DNA of 64,000 nt from Ecdyonurus torrentis. Taxonomy: Eukaryota; Arthropoda; Insecta; Ephemeroptera; Heptageniidae. Positions 50,575-63,600 of the stretch are shown here, piece by piece. A model generated the notes under the pieces. It saw only the letters and a program-made list of their open reading frames with translations. It ran no database searches and had not been told where the DNA came from. Position numbers and translations under genes: made by a program. Where the stretch lies: NCBI GenBank assembly GCA_949318235.1, contig OX439128.1, forward strand, positions 56,195,009 to 56,259,008, read 5' to 3'. Each line of letters begins with the position of its first letter. The stretch's first letter is position 1.

Positions 50575-53042
50575 TGACGCCATCACTGAATATTATTTTG
50601 ATTTTAGTAGTTTATGAAGTAGATAAGTGACGCCATCACTGACTACTAACTTAATTATAGTGTTTTATGAAGTAGATAAGTGACGTTATCACTGACTATC
50701 AACTTAACTTTAGTTGTGTATGAAGTAGATATGTGACGTCATCACTGACCTTCTATTTGACTTTAGTATTGTATGAAGTAGATAAGTGACGTCATCACTG
50801 ACTTTTAACTTGACTATAGTTGTGTATGAAGTATATATGTGACGTCATCACTAACTATCAGCTTGACTTTAGTTGTGTATAAATTAGATATGTGACGTTA
50901 TCACTAACTATCTACTAGTATTTAGTAGCGTATGAAGCAGATATGTGACGTCATCACTGACTATCATCTTGATTTTAATAGTTTATGAAGGAGATAAGTT
51001 ACGCCATCACTGACTATCAACTAGATTTTAGTAGTGTATGGAAAAGATAAGTGAAGTCATCACTGACAATCAACTTGACTTTAGTGGTATATAAAGTAGA
51101 TAAGTGACGCAATCACTGACTATCAACTTGACTTTAGTAGTGTATGAAGAAGAAAAATGACGTCATCACTGACTATAAATTTGAGTTTAGTTCTGTATGT
51201 AGTAGATAAGTGACGCCATCATTGACTTCCATTTTTATTATAGTATTGATGAAGTAGTTAAGTAACGTCATCACTGACTATCAACTTGATTTTAGTTGTT
51301 TACATAGTAGTAGATATGTGACGTCATCACTGACTATCAACTTGACTTTAGTAGTGTTTGAAGTAGATATGTGACGTCATCACTGACTATCATTTTGACT
51401 TTAGTAGTGTATAAGGTAGATATGTGACGTCATCACTGACTATCAACTTGACTAAAGTAGTGTTTGAAGTAGATATGTGACGTCATCACAGACTATCAAT
51501 TTGACTTTAGTAGTGTATAAGGTAGATATGTGACGTCATCACTGACTATCAACTTGACTAAAGTAGTGTTTGAAGTAGATATGTGACGTCATCACTGACT
51601 ATCAATTTGATTTTAGTTGTGTATGAAATATATAAGTGACGTCATTACTGACTAGCAACTGGTCTTTAGAAGTGTATAAAATAAATAAGTGACGTCATCA
51701 CTAACTATACACTTGATTTTCGTGTTGATGAAGTAGAATTGCAACGTCAACACTGACTATCAATTTGACTTTAGAAGTGTATGAAGTAGATAAGTGACGT
51801 CATCGCTGACTATCAACTTGACTTTAGTTGTGTATAAAGTAGATATGTGACGTTATCACTGACTATCATCTTGACTTTAGTTGTGTATAAAGTAGATAAG
51901 TGACATCATTACTGACTATCAACTTGACTTTACTTGTGTATTAAGTAGATATGTGAGGTCATCATTGATTATTAATTTGACTTTAGTAGTGTATGAAGTA
52001 GATGAGTGACGTCATCACTGACTATTAACTTGACTTTAGTTGTGTATGAAGTAGATATGTGACGTAATCAGTAACTATAATAATGACTTTACTTGTGTAT
52101 AAAGTAGATAAGTGACGTTATCACTAACTATTAACTAGTATTTAGTAGCGTATGAAGCAGATATGTGACGTCATCACTGACTATCAACTTGACTTAAGTA
52201 ATTTATGAAATCGATAAGTTACGTCATAATTTTTTTTCAACTTGACTTTAGTAGAGTATGAAGTAGATATATGACGTCATTACTGACGATCAACTTGACT
52301 TTAGTAGTTTATGGAGTAGATAAGTGACGTCCTCACTGACTATTAACTTGTCTTTAGTAGTGTATGAAGTAGATATGTGACGTCATCACTGACTATCATT
52401 TTGACTTTAGTAGTGTATAAGGTAGATATGTGACGTCATCACTGACTATTACCTTGACTAAAGTAGTGTATGAAGTAGATATGTGACGTCATCACTGACT
52501 ATCAATTTGATTTAAGTTGTGTATGAATTATATGAGTGACGTCATTACTGACTATCAACTGGTCTTTAGTAGTGTATGAAATAGATAAGTACCGTCATCA
52601 CTAACTTTCAACTTGATTTTCGTAGTGTATGAAGGAGAATTGCAACGTCAACACTGACTATCAATTTGACTTTAGTAGTGTATGAAGTAGATAAGTGATG
52701 TCATCACTGACTATCAACTTGACTTTAGTTGTGTATGAAGTAGATATGTGACGTTATCACTGACTATCATCTTGACTTAAGTTGTGTATAAAGTAGATAA
52801 CTGACATCATTACTGACTATCAATTTGAGTTTAGTTGTATATGAAGTAGATAAGTGACGTCATCACTGACTATCATCTTGACTTTAGTAGTGTATGAAGT
52901 AGATATGTGCGGTCATCTCTGACTATCAACTTGACTTTAGTAGTGTATGAAGTAGATAAGTGACGTCACCACTGACTATCAACTTGACTTTAGTTATGTA
53001 TGTGGTAGATAAGTGACACCATCACTGACTACCAACTTGATT
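50575..53042 (+). repeat. Satellite C array, segment 2 (53-bp repeat)
   Basis: About 46 monomers of the 53-bp repeat. Many keep the TGACGTCA palindrome followed by TCACTGAC. Internal sub-blocks repeat: the run TCATTTTGACTTTAGTAG / TATAAGGTAGATATGTG / TTGACTAAAGTAG occurs around 51390-51560 and again around 52390-52470. The start (50575-51000) matches 54321-54760 at an offset of about 3,746 bp. Confidence 0.95.
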
Positions 53043-54320
53043 CATCACTTTATTTCAAAACCGCAACTTTCCATCTCAATTAGAACTCGAGTAACAAACT
53101 TTTTTTTTCTTCATATGGGCTACAATACTATAGACTTCGGTAAGAAAACACTAAAATTTTCAAAAACTAAAAAAGTTTTATTTTTTGCGACTAAAGTGTA
53201 ATAAAATTTTTCATCAGAAATTTCAAAGTGATAAAGTTCAGTTCAAACCGCAAGTCTGTAGCATTATTAGTTTCTGAGATTTCATCAAAAATCGTTTTCA
53301 GAATCTGAAAAACATTTTTTTTTGAAAATTATTTTTCTCAATTTTGTTTCTAGAGGTAAATTTAGTACTATATAGCGTTTTGCATCACTTTATTTTAAAA
53401 CTGCAACTTTCCATCTCAATTAGAACTCGAGTAACAAACTTTTTTTTTCTTCATAATATATGGGCTACAATGCTATAGACTTCGGTAAGAAAACACTAAA
53501 ATTTTCAAAAACTAAGAAAGTTTTATTTTTTGCGACTAAAGTGTAAAAAACTTTTCATCAGAAATTTCAAAGTGATAAATTTCAGTTCAAACCGCAAGTC
53601 TGTAGCATTATTAGTTTCTGAGATATCATCAAAAATCGTTTTCAAAATCTGAAAAACACATTTTTTTTTTAAATATTATTATTCTCAATTTTGCTTCTAG
53701 AGGTGAATTTAGTACTATAGTGCGTTTTGCATCACTTTATTTCAAAACTGCAACTTTCCATCTCAATTAGAACTCGAATAACAAACTTTTTTTTTTCTTT
53801 ATATGGGCTACAATGCTATAGACTTCGGTAAGAAAACACTAAAATTTTCAAAAACTAGGAAAGTTTTATTTTTTGCGACTAAAATGTAATAAACTTATTA
53901 AAAGAAACTTCAAAGTGATAAATTTAAGTTCAAACCGCAAGTCTGTAGCATTATTAGTTTCTGAGATATCATCAAAAATCGTTTTCAGAATCTGAAAAAC
54001 ATAATTTTATTCAAATATTTTTTGTTAATTTTGTTTCTAGAGGTTAATTTAGTACTATAGATCGTATTGCATTACTTTATTTAATAACCGCAACTTTCCA
54101 TCTCAATTAGAGCTCGAGTAACAAACTTTTTTTTTCTTTATATGGGCTACAATGCTATAGACTTCGGTAAGAAAATACGAAAATTCTCAAAAACTGAAAA
54201 AGTTTAATTTTTGACAACTAAAGTGTAATAAACTCTTCATAAGACAATTCAAAGTGATACATTTCAGTTCAAACTGCAAGTCTGTAGCATTATTAGTTTC
54301 TGAGATATCATCAAAAATCG
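53043..54320 (-). repeat. Satellite B segment, inverted, inside satellite C
   Basis: About 3.75 monomers of satellite B on the minus strand, bounded by the same left join (ACTTGATTCATCACTTTA) and right join (CAAAAATCGTGACGCCATC) as the fragment at 50324-50574. The monomers are more diverged from the main B arrays than those monomers are from each other, with TTCATAATATATGGGC at about 53450 as a private insertion. Confidence 0.94.
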
Positions 54321-55937
54321 TGACGCCATCACTGACTATTATTTTGATTTAAGTAGTTTATGAAGTAGATAAGTGACGCCATCACTGACTACCAACTTGA
54401 TTTTAGTGTTGTATGAAGTAGATAAGTGACGTCATCAATGACTATCAACTTGACTTTAGTTGTGTATGAAGTAGATATGTGACGTCATCACTGACTATCA
54501 ATTGGATTTTAGTATTGTATGAAGTAGATAAGTGACGTCATCACTGACTATTAACTTGACTATAGTTGTGTATGAAGTAGATATGTGACGTCATTACTAA
54601 CTATCATCTTGACTTTAGTTATGTATAAAGTAGATATGTGACGTTATCACTAACTATCTACTAGTATTTAGTAGCGTATGAAGCAGATATGTGATGTCAT
54701 CACTGACTATCATCTTGAGTTTAATAGTTTATGAAGGAGATAAGTTACGCCATCACTGACTATCAACTTGACATTAGTAGTGTATGGTAAAGATAAGTAA
54801 AGTCATCCCTGAAGATCAAATTGTCTTTAGTGGTATATGAAGTTGATAAGTGACGCAATCGCTGACTATCAACTTGAGTTTAGTAGTGTATGAAGTAGAA
54901 AAGTGACGTCATCACTGACTATCAATTTGAGTTTAGTTCTGTATGAAGTAGATAAGTGACGTCATCAATGACTATTAACTTGTCTTTAGTAGTGTATGAA
55001 GCATATATGTGACGTCATCACTGACTATCAACTTGACTTTAATATTTAATGAAGTCGATAAGTTACGTCATAATTGTTTTTCAACTTGACTTAAGTTGTG
55101 TATGAAGTAGAGAACTGACGTCCTAACTGTTAATCAACTTGACTTTAGTAGTGTATGAAGTAGATAAGTGACGCCATCACTACTTTCATCTTGATTTTAG
55201 TATTGATGAAGTAAATAAGTGACGTCATCACTGACTATCAACTTGACTTTAGTTGTTTACGTAGTAGATATGTGACGTCATCACTGACTATCATTTTGAC
55301 TTTAGTAGTGTATAAGGTAGATATGTGACGTCATCACTCACTATCAACTTGACTAAAGTAGTGTATGAAGTAGATATGTGACGTCATCACTGACTATCAA
55401 TTTGATTTTAGTTGTGTATGATTTTTATAAGTGACGTCATCACTGACTATTAACTTGACTTTAGTTTTGTATGAAGTAGATATGTGACGTCATCAGTAAC
55501 TATCATCTTGACTTTAGTTGTGTATAAAGTAGATAAGTGACGTTATCACTAACTATCAACTAGTATTTATTAGCGTATGAAGCAGATATGTGACGTCAAC
55601 ACTGACTATCAACTTGACTTTAGTAATTTATGAAGTCGATAAGTTACGTCATAATTGTTTTTCAACTTGACTTTAGTAGAGTACGAAGTAGATATATGAC
55701 GTCATTACTGACGATCAACTTGACTTTAGTAGTGTATGAAGTAGAAATGCAACGTCATCACTAAATATCAATTTGACTTTAGTAGTGTATGAAGTAGATA
55801 TGTGACGTCATCACTGACTATCAATTTGAGTTTAGTTGTGTATGAAGTAGATAAGTGACGTCATCACTGACTATCAACTTGACCATAGTAGTGTATGAAG
55901 TAGATATGTAACGTCTTCACTGACTACCAACTTGATT
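54321..55937 (+). repeat. Satellite C array, segment 3 (53-bp repeat)
   Basis: About 30 monomers of the 53-bp repeat. The first several hundred bases follow the order of segment 2 from 50575, sharing rare forms such as ATTATTTTGATTT, CTATCTACTAGTATTTAG and GAAGGAGATAAGTTACGCC. The segment ends at the same GACTACCAACTTGATTCATCAC join seen at 50310 and 53028. Confidence 0.95.
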
Positions 55938-56099
55938 CATCACTTTTTTTCAGAACCGCAACTTTCCATCTCAATTAGAACTCGAGTAACAAACTTTTTT
56001 TTTCTTTATATGGGCTACAATGCTATAGACTTCGGTAAGAAAATACGAAAATTCTCAAAAACTGAGAAAGTTTTATTTTTTTCGACTAAAGTGTAATAA

Positions 56100-58834
56100 T
56101 TATTTCAAAAGACATTTCAAAATAAAACATTTTAATTCAAACCGCAAGTCTGTAGAAATTATTAGTTTCTGAGATATCATCAAAAATCGTTTTCAGAATC
56201 CGAAAGACACATTTTTTTTTTAAAAATTAATTTTCTCAATTTTGTTTTTAGAGGTTAATTTAGTACTATAGAGCGTTTTGCATCACTTTATTTCAAAACC
56301 GCAACTTTCAATCTCAATTAGAACTCGAGTTACAAACTTTTTTCTTCTTCATATGGGCTACAATGCTATAGACTTCGGTAAGAAAATACTAAAATTCTCA
56401 AAAACTAAGAAAGTTTTTTTTTGCGACTAAAGTGTAATAAAGTTTTCATAAAACATTTCAAAGTGATACATTTCAGTTCAAACCGTAAGTCTGTAGCATT
56501 ATTAGTTTCTGAGATATCATCAAAAATCGTTTTCAGTATCTGAAAAACACAATTTTTTTTGAAAAATTATTTTTCTCAATTTTGTTTCTAGAGGTGAATT
56601 AAGTACTATAGAGCGTTTTGCATCACTTTATTTCAAAACCGCAACTTTCCATCTCAATTAGAACTCGAGTTACAAACTTTTTTTTTCTTCATTTGGGCTA
56701 CAATGCTATAGACTTCGGTAAGAAAATACGAAAATTCTCAAAAACTGAGAAAGTTTTATTTTTTGCGACTAAAGTGTAATAAACTTTTTATAAAACATTT
56801 TAAAGTGATACATTTCAGTTCAAACCATAAGTCTGTAGCAATATTAGTTTCTGATATATCATCAAAAATTGTTTTCAGAATCTAAAAAACACAATGATTT
56901 TGGGAAAATAATTTTTTTTAATTTTGTTTCTAGAAATAAATTTAGTACTATAGAGCGTTTTGCATCACTTTATTTCAAAACTGCAACTTTCTATCTCAAT
57001 AAGAACTCGAGTAACAAACTTTTTTTTTCTTTATATGGGCTACAATGCTATAGACTATGGTAAGAAAACACTAAAATTTTCAAAAACTGAGAAAGTTTTA
57101 TTTTTTGCGACTAAAGTGTAATAAACTTTTTATAAGACATTTTAAAGTGATAAATTTCAGTTCAAACCGCAAGTCTGTAGCATTATTAGTTTCTGAGATA
57201 TCATCAAAAATCGTTTTCAGAATCTGAAAAACACAATTTTTTTCGAAAAATTTTTTTTCTCAACTTTGTTTCTAGAGGTGAATTTAGTACTATAGATCGT
57301 TTTGCATCACTTTATTTCAAAACCGCATTTTTCCATCTCAATTAGAACTCGAGTTACAAAATTTTTTTTTCTTCATATGGGCTACAATGCTATAGACTTC
57401 GGTAAGAAAATACTAAAATTCTCAAAAACTGAGCAAGTTTTTTTTTTGCGACTAAAGTGTAATAATTTTTTCAAAAGACATTTCAAAATAAAACATTTTA
57501 ATTCAAACCGCAAGTCTGTAGAAATTATTAGTTTCTGAGATATCATCAAAAATCGTTTTCAGAATCCGAAAGACACATTTTTTTTTTAAAAATTAATTTT
57601 CTCAATTTTGTTTTTAGAGGTTAATTTAGTACTATAGAGCGTTTTGCATCACTTTATTTCAAAACCGCAACTTTCAATCTCAATTAGAACTCGAGTTACA
57701 AACTTTTTTCTTCTTCATATGGGCTACAATGCTATAGACTTCGGTAAGAAAATACTAAAATTCTCAAAAACTAAGAAAGTTTTTTTTTGCGACTAAAGTG
57801 TAATAAAGTTTTCATAAAACATTTCAAAGTGATACATTTCAGTTCAAACCGTAAGTCTGTAGCATTATTAGTTTCTGAGATATCATCAAAAATCGTTTTC
57901 AGTATCTGAAAAACACAATTTTTTTTTGAAAAATTATTTTTCTCAATTTTGTTTCTAGAGGTGAATTAAGTACTATAGAGCGTTTTGCATCACTTTATTT
58001 CAAAACCGCAACTTTCCATCTCAATTAGAACTCGAGTTACAAACTTTTTTTTTCTTCATTTGGGCTACAATGCTATAGACTTCGGTAAGAAAATACGAAA
58101 ATTCTCAAAAACTGAGAAAGTTTTATTTTTTGCGACTAAAGTGTAATAAACTTTTTATAAAACATTTTAAAGTGATACATTTCAGTTCAAACCATAAGTC
58201 TGTAGCAATATTAGTTTCTGATATATCATCAAAAATCGTTTTCAGAATCTAAAAAACACAATTATTTTGGGAAAATAATTTTTCTTAATTTTGTTTCTAG
58301 AAATAAATTTAGTACTATAGAGCGTTTTGCATCACTTTATTTCAAAACTGCAACTTTCTATCTCAATAAGAACTCGAGTAACAAACTTTTTTTTTCTTTA
58401 TATGGGCTACAATGCTATAGACTATGGTAAGAAAACACTAAAATTTTCAAAAACTGAGAAAGTTTTATTTTTTGCGACTAAAGTGTAATAAACTTTTTAT
58501 AAGACATTTTAAAGTGATAAATTTCAGTTCAAACCGCAAGTCTGTAGCATTATTAGTTTCTGAGATATCATCAAAAATCGTTTTCAGAATCTGAAAAACA
58601 CAATTTTTTTCGAAAAATTTTTTTTCTCAACTTTGTTTCTAGAGGTGAATTTAGTACTATAGATCGTTTTGCATCACTTTATTTCAAAACCGCATTTTTC
58701 CATCTCAATTAGAACTCGAGTTACAAAATTTTTTTTTCTTCATATGGGCTACAATGCTATAGACTTCGGTAAGAAAATACTAAAATTCTCAAAAACTGAG
58801 CAAGTTTTTTTTTTGCGACTAAAGTGTAATAAAC
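56100..58834 (-). repeat. Tandem four-monomer blocks (1,367 bp) in inverted satellite B
   Basis: Positions 56100-57466 and 57467-58834 repeat at an offset of 1,367 bp. Shared markers are CAAAAGACATTTCAAAATAA (56103 and 57470), CCGAAAGACAC (about 56200 and 57567), TTTTTTCTTCTTCATATGG, and AATCTCAATAAGAAC-type monomers. Differences are few, for example CACAATGATTTTGG at about 56892 against CACAATTATTTTGG at about 58258. Confidence 0.83.
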
Positions 58835-60639
58835 TTTTCATAAGACATTTCAAAGTAATACATTTTAGTTCAAACCGTAAGTTTGTAGCATTATTAGTTT
58901 CTGAGATATCATCAAAAATCCTTTTCAGTATCTGAAAAACACAATTTTTTTGGAAAAATTATTTTTCTTAATTTTTATTTCTAGAGGTAAATTTAGTACT
59001 ATAGAGCGTTTTGCATCAATTTATTTCAAAACTGCAACATTCCATCTCAATTAGAACTCGAGTAACAATTTTTTTTTCTTCATGTGGGCTACAATGCTCA
59101 AGACATCGGTAAGAAAACACTAAAATTTTCAAAAACTGAGAAAGTTTTATTTTTTGCGACTAGAGTGTAATAAACTTTTCATAAGAAATTTCAAAGTGAT
59201 AAATTTTAGTTCAAACCGCAAGTCTGTAGCATTATTAGTTTCTGAGATATCATCAAAAATCGTTCTCAGAATCTGAAAATACAATTTTTTTCGAAATTTT
59301 TTTTTCTCAATTTTGTTTTTAGAGGTTAATTTAGTACTATAGAGCGTTTTGCATCACTTTATTTCAAAACCGCAACTTTCCATCTCAATTAGAACTCGAG
59401 TTACAAACTTTTTTCTTCTTCATATGGGCTACAATGCTATAGACTTTGGTAAGAAAATACTAAAATTCTTAAAAACTGAGAATTTTTTTTTTTTTTTGCG
59501 ACTAAAGTGTAATAAAGTTTTCATAAGACATTTCAAAGTGATACATTTCAGTTCAAATTGTAAGTCTGTAGCATTATTAGTTTCTGAGATATCATCAAAA
59601 ATCCTTTTCAGTATCTGAAAAACACAATTTTTTTGGAAAAATTATCTTTCTTAATTTTTATTTCTAGAGGTAAATTTAGTACTATAGAGCGTTTTGCATT
59701 AATTTATTTCAAAACTGCAACATTCCATCTCAATTAGAACTCGAGTAACAATTTTTTTTTCTTCATGTGGGCTACAATGCTCAAAACATCGGTAAGAAAA
59801 CACTAAAATTTTCAAAAACTGAGAAAGTTTTATTTTTTGCGACTAGAGTGTAATAAACTTTTCATAAGAAATTTCAAAGTGATAAATTTTAGTTCAAACC
59901 GCAAGTCTGTAGCATTATTAGTTTCTGAGATATCATCAAAAATCGTTCTCAGAATCTGAAAATACAATTTTTTTCGAAATTTTTTTTTCTCAATTTTGTT
60001 TTTAGAGGTTAATTTAGTACTATAGAGCGTTTTGCATCACTTTATTTCAAAACCGCAACTTTCCATCTCAATTAGAACTCGAGTTACAAACTTTTTTCTT
60101 CTTCATATGGGCTACAATGCTATAGACTTTGGTAAGAAAATACTAAAATTCTCAAAAACTCAGAATTTTTTTTTTTTTTTTTTGCGACTAAAGTGTAATA
60201 AAGTTTTCATAAGACATTTCAAAGTGATACATTTCAGTTCAAACCGTAAGTCTGTAGCATTATTAGTTTCTGAGATATCATCAAAAATCGTTTTCAGTAT
60301 CTGAAAAACACAATTTTTCTTAAAAAATTATTTTTCTCAATTTTGTTTCTAGAGGTAAATTAAGTACTATAGAGCGTTTTGCATCACTTTATTTCAAAAC
60401 CGCAACTTTCCATCTCAATTAGAACTCGAGTTACAAACTTTTTTTTTTCTTCATTTGGGCTACAATGCTATAGACTTCGGTAAGAAAATACGAAAATTCT
60501 CAAAAACTGAGAAAGTTTTATTTTTTGCGACTAAAGTGTAATAAACTTTTTATAAGACATTTCAAAGTGATACATTTCAGTTCAAACCGTAAGTCTGTAG
60601 CAATATTAGTTTCTGATATATCATTAAAAATCGTTTTCA

Positions 60640-63600
60640 GAATCTAAAAAACACAATTATTTTGGGAAAATAATTTTTCTCCATTTTGTTTCTAGAAGTA
60701 AATTTAGTACTAAAGAGCGTTTTGCATCACTTTATTTCAAAACTGCAAATTTCTATCTCAATAAGAACTCGAGTTACAAACTTTTTTTTCTTCATATGGG
60801 CTACAATGCTATAGACTTCGGTAAGAAAATACTAAAATTCTCAAAAACTGAGCAAGTTTTATTTTTTGCGACTAAAGTGTAATAAACTTTTCATAAAACA
60901 TTTCAAAGTGATAAATTTCAGTTCAAACCGCAAGTCTGTAGCATTATTAGTTTCTGAGATATCATCAAAAATCGTTTTCAGAATCTGAAAAACACAATTT
61001 TTTTCGAAAATTTTTTTTTCTTAATTTTGTTTCTAGAGGTGAATTTAGTACTATAGATCGTTTTGCATCACTTTATTTCAAAACCGCATTTTTCCATCTC
61101 AATTAGAACTCGAGTTACAAAATTTTTTTTTCTTCATATGGGCTACAATGCTATAGACTTCGGTAAGAAAATACTAAAATTCTCAAAAACTGAGCAAGTT
61201 TTTTTTTGCGACTAAAGTGTCATAAACTTTTCACAAGACATTTCAAAGTGATACATTTTAGTTCAAACCGTAAGTTTGTAGCATTATTAGTTTCTGAGAT
61301 GTCATCAAAAATCGTTTTCAGTATCTGAAAAACACTATTTTTTTGGAAAAATTATTTTTCTTAATTTTTATTTCTAGAGGTAAATTTAGTACTATAGAGC
61401 GTTTTGCATCAATTTATTTCAAAACTGCAACATTCCATCTCAATTAGGATTCGAGTAACAATTTTTTTTTTCTTCATATGGGCTACAATGCTCAAGACAT
61501 CGGTAAGAAAACACTAAAATTTTAAAAAACTGAGAAAGTTTTATTTTTTGCGACTAGAGTGTAATAAACTTTTCATTAGAAATTTTAAAGTGATAAATTT
61601 TAGTTTAAACCGCAAGTCTGTAGCATTATTAGTTTCTGAGATATCATCAAAAATCGTTCTCAGAATCTGAAAATACAATTTTTTTCGAATTTTTTTTTTC
61701 TCAATTTTGTTTCTAGAGGTTAATTTAGTACTATAGTGCGTTTTGCATCACTTTATTTCAAAACCGCAACTTTCCATCTCAATTAGAACTCGAGTTACAA
61801 ACTTTTTTCTTCTTCATATGGGCTACAATGCTATAGACTTCGGTAAGAAAATACTAAAATTCTCAAAAACTGAGAATTTTTTTTTTTTGCGACTAAAGTG
61901 TAATAAAGTTTTCATAAGACATTTTAAAGTGATACATTTCAGTTCAAACCGTAAGTCTGTAGCATTATTAGTTTCTGAGATATCATCAAAAATCGTTCTC
62001 AGAATCTGAAAATACAATTTTTTTCGAAATTTTTTTTTTCTCAATTTTGTTTTTAGAGGTTAATTTAGTACTATAGAGCGTTTTGCATTACTTTATTTCA
62101 AAACCGCAACTTTCCATCTCAATTAGAACTCGAGTTACAAACTTTTTTCTTCTTCATATGGGCTACAATGCTATAGACTTTGGTAAGAAAATACTAAAAT
62201 TCTCAAAAACTGAGAATTTTTTTTTTTTTTTTGCGACTAAAGTGTAATAAAGTTTTCATAAGATATTTTAAAGTGATACATTTCAGTTCAAATTGTAAGT
62301 CTGTAGCATTATTAGTTTCTGAGATATCATCAAAAATCGTTTTCAGTATCTGAAAAACACAATTTTTTTTAAAAAATTATTTTTCTCAATTTTGTTTCTA
62401 GAGGTAAATTTAGTACTATAGAGCGTTTTGCATCACTTTATTTCAAAACCGCAACTTTCCATCTCAATTAGAACTCGAGTTACAAACTTTTTTTTTTCTT
62501 CATTTGGCCTACAATGCTATAGACTTCGGTAAGAAAATACGAAAATTCTCAAAAACTGAGAAAGTTTTATTTTTTGCGACTAAAGTGTAATAAACTTTTT
62601 ATAAGACATTTCAAAGTGATACATTTCAGTTCAAACCGTAAGTCTGTAGCAATATTAGTTTCTGATATATCATTAAAAATCGTTTTCAGAATCTAAAAAA
62701 CACAATTATTTTGGGAAAATAATTTTTCTCCATTTTGTTTCTAGAAGTAAATTTAGTACTATAGAGCGTTTTGCATCACTTTATTTCAAAACTGCAAATT
62801 TCTATCTCAATAAGAACTCGAGTTACAAACTTTTTTTTCTTCATATGGGCTACAATGCTATAGACTTCGGTAAGAAAATACTAAAATTCTCTAAAACTGA
62901 GCAAGTTTTATTTTTTGCGACTAAAGTGTAATAAACTTTTCATAAAACATTTCAAAGTGATAAATTTCAGTTCAAACCGCAAGTCTGTAGCATTATTAGT
63001 TTCTGAGATATCATCAAAAATCGTTTTCAGAATCTGAAAAACACAATTTTTTTCGAAAAATTTTTTTTCTCAATTTTGTTTCTAGAGGTGAATTTAGTAC
63101 TATAGATCGTTTTGCATCACTTTATTTCAAAACCGCATTTTTCCATCTCAATTAGAACTCGAGTTACAAATTTTTTTTTTCTTCATATGGGCTACAATGC
63201 TATAGACTTCGGTAAGAAAATACTAAAATTCTCAAAAACTGAGCAAGTTTTTTTTTGCGACTAAAGTGTCATAAACTTTTCACAAGACATTTCAAAGTGA
63301 TACATTTTAGTTCAAACCGTAAGTTTGTAGCATTATTAGTTTCTAAAATGTCATCAAAAATCGTTTTCAGTATCTGAAAAACACTATTTTTTTGGAAAAA
63401 TTATTTTTCTTAATTTTTATTTCTAGAGGTAAATTTAGTACTATAGAGCGTTTTGCATCAATTTATTTTAAAACTGCAACATTCAATCTCAATTAGGATT
63501 CGAGTAACAATTTTTTTTTCTTCATCTGGGCTACAATGCTCAAGACATCGGTAAGAAAACACTAAAATTTTAAAAAACTGAGAAAGTTTTATTTTTTGCG

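Noticed and set aside
49953..55937. Satellite C considered as a CRISPR array because of regular short repeats
   Set aside because: The 53-bp units are contiguous with no unique spacers, vary throughout, and sit in eukaryotic satellite DNA with no cas genes.
57302..62009. Open frames of 78-90 codons in inverted satellite B with similar products
   Set aside because: They read through T-runs (poly-Phe) and recur with the monomer, and run lengths decide whether they stay open.
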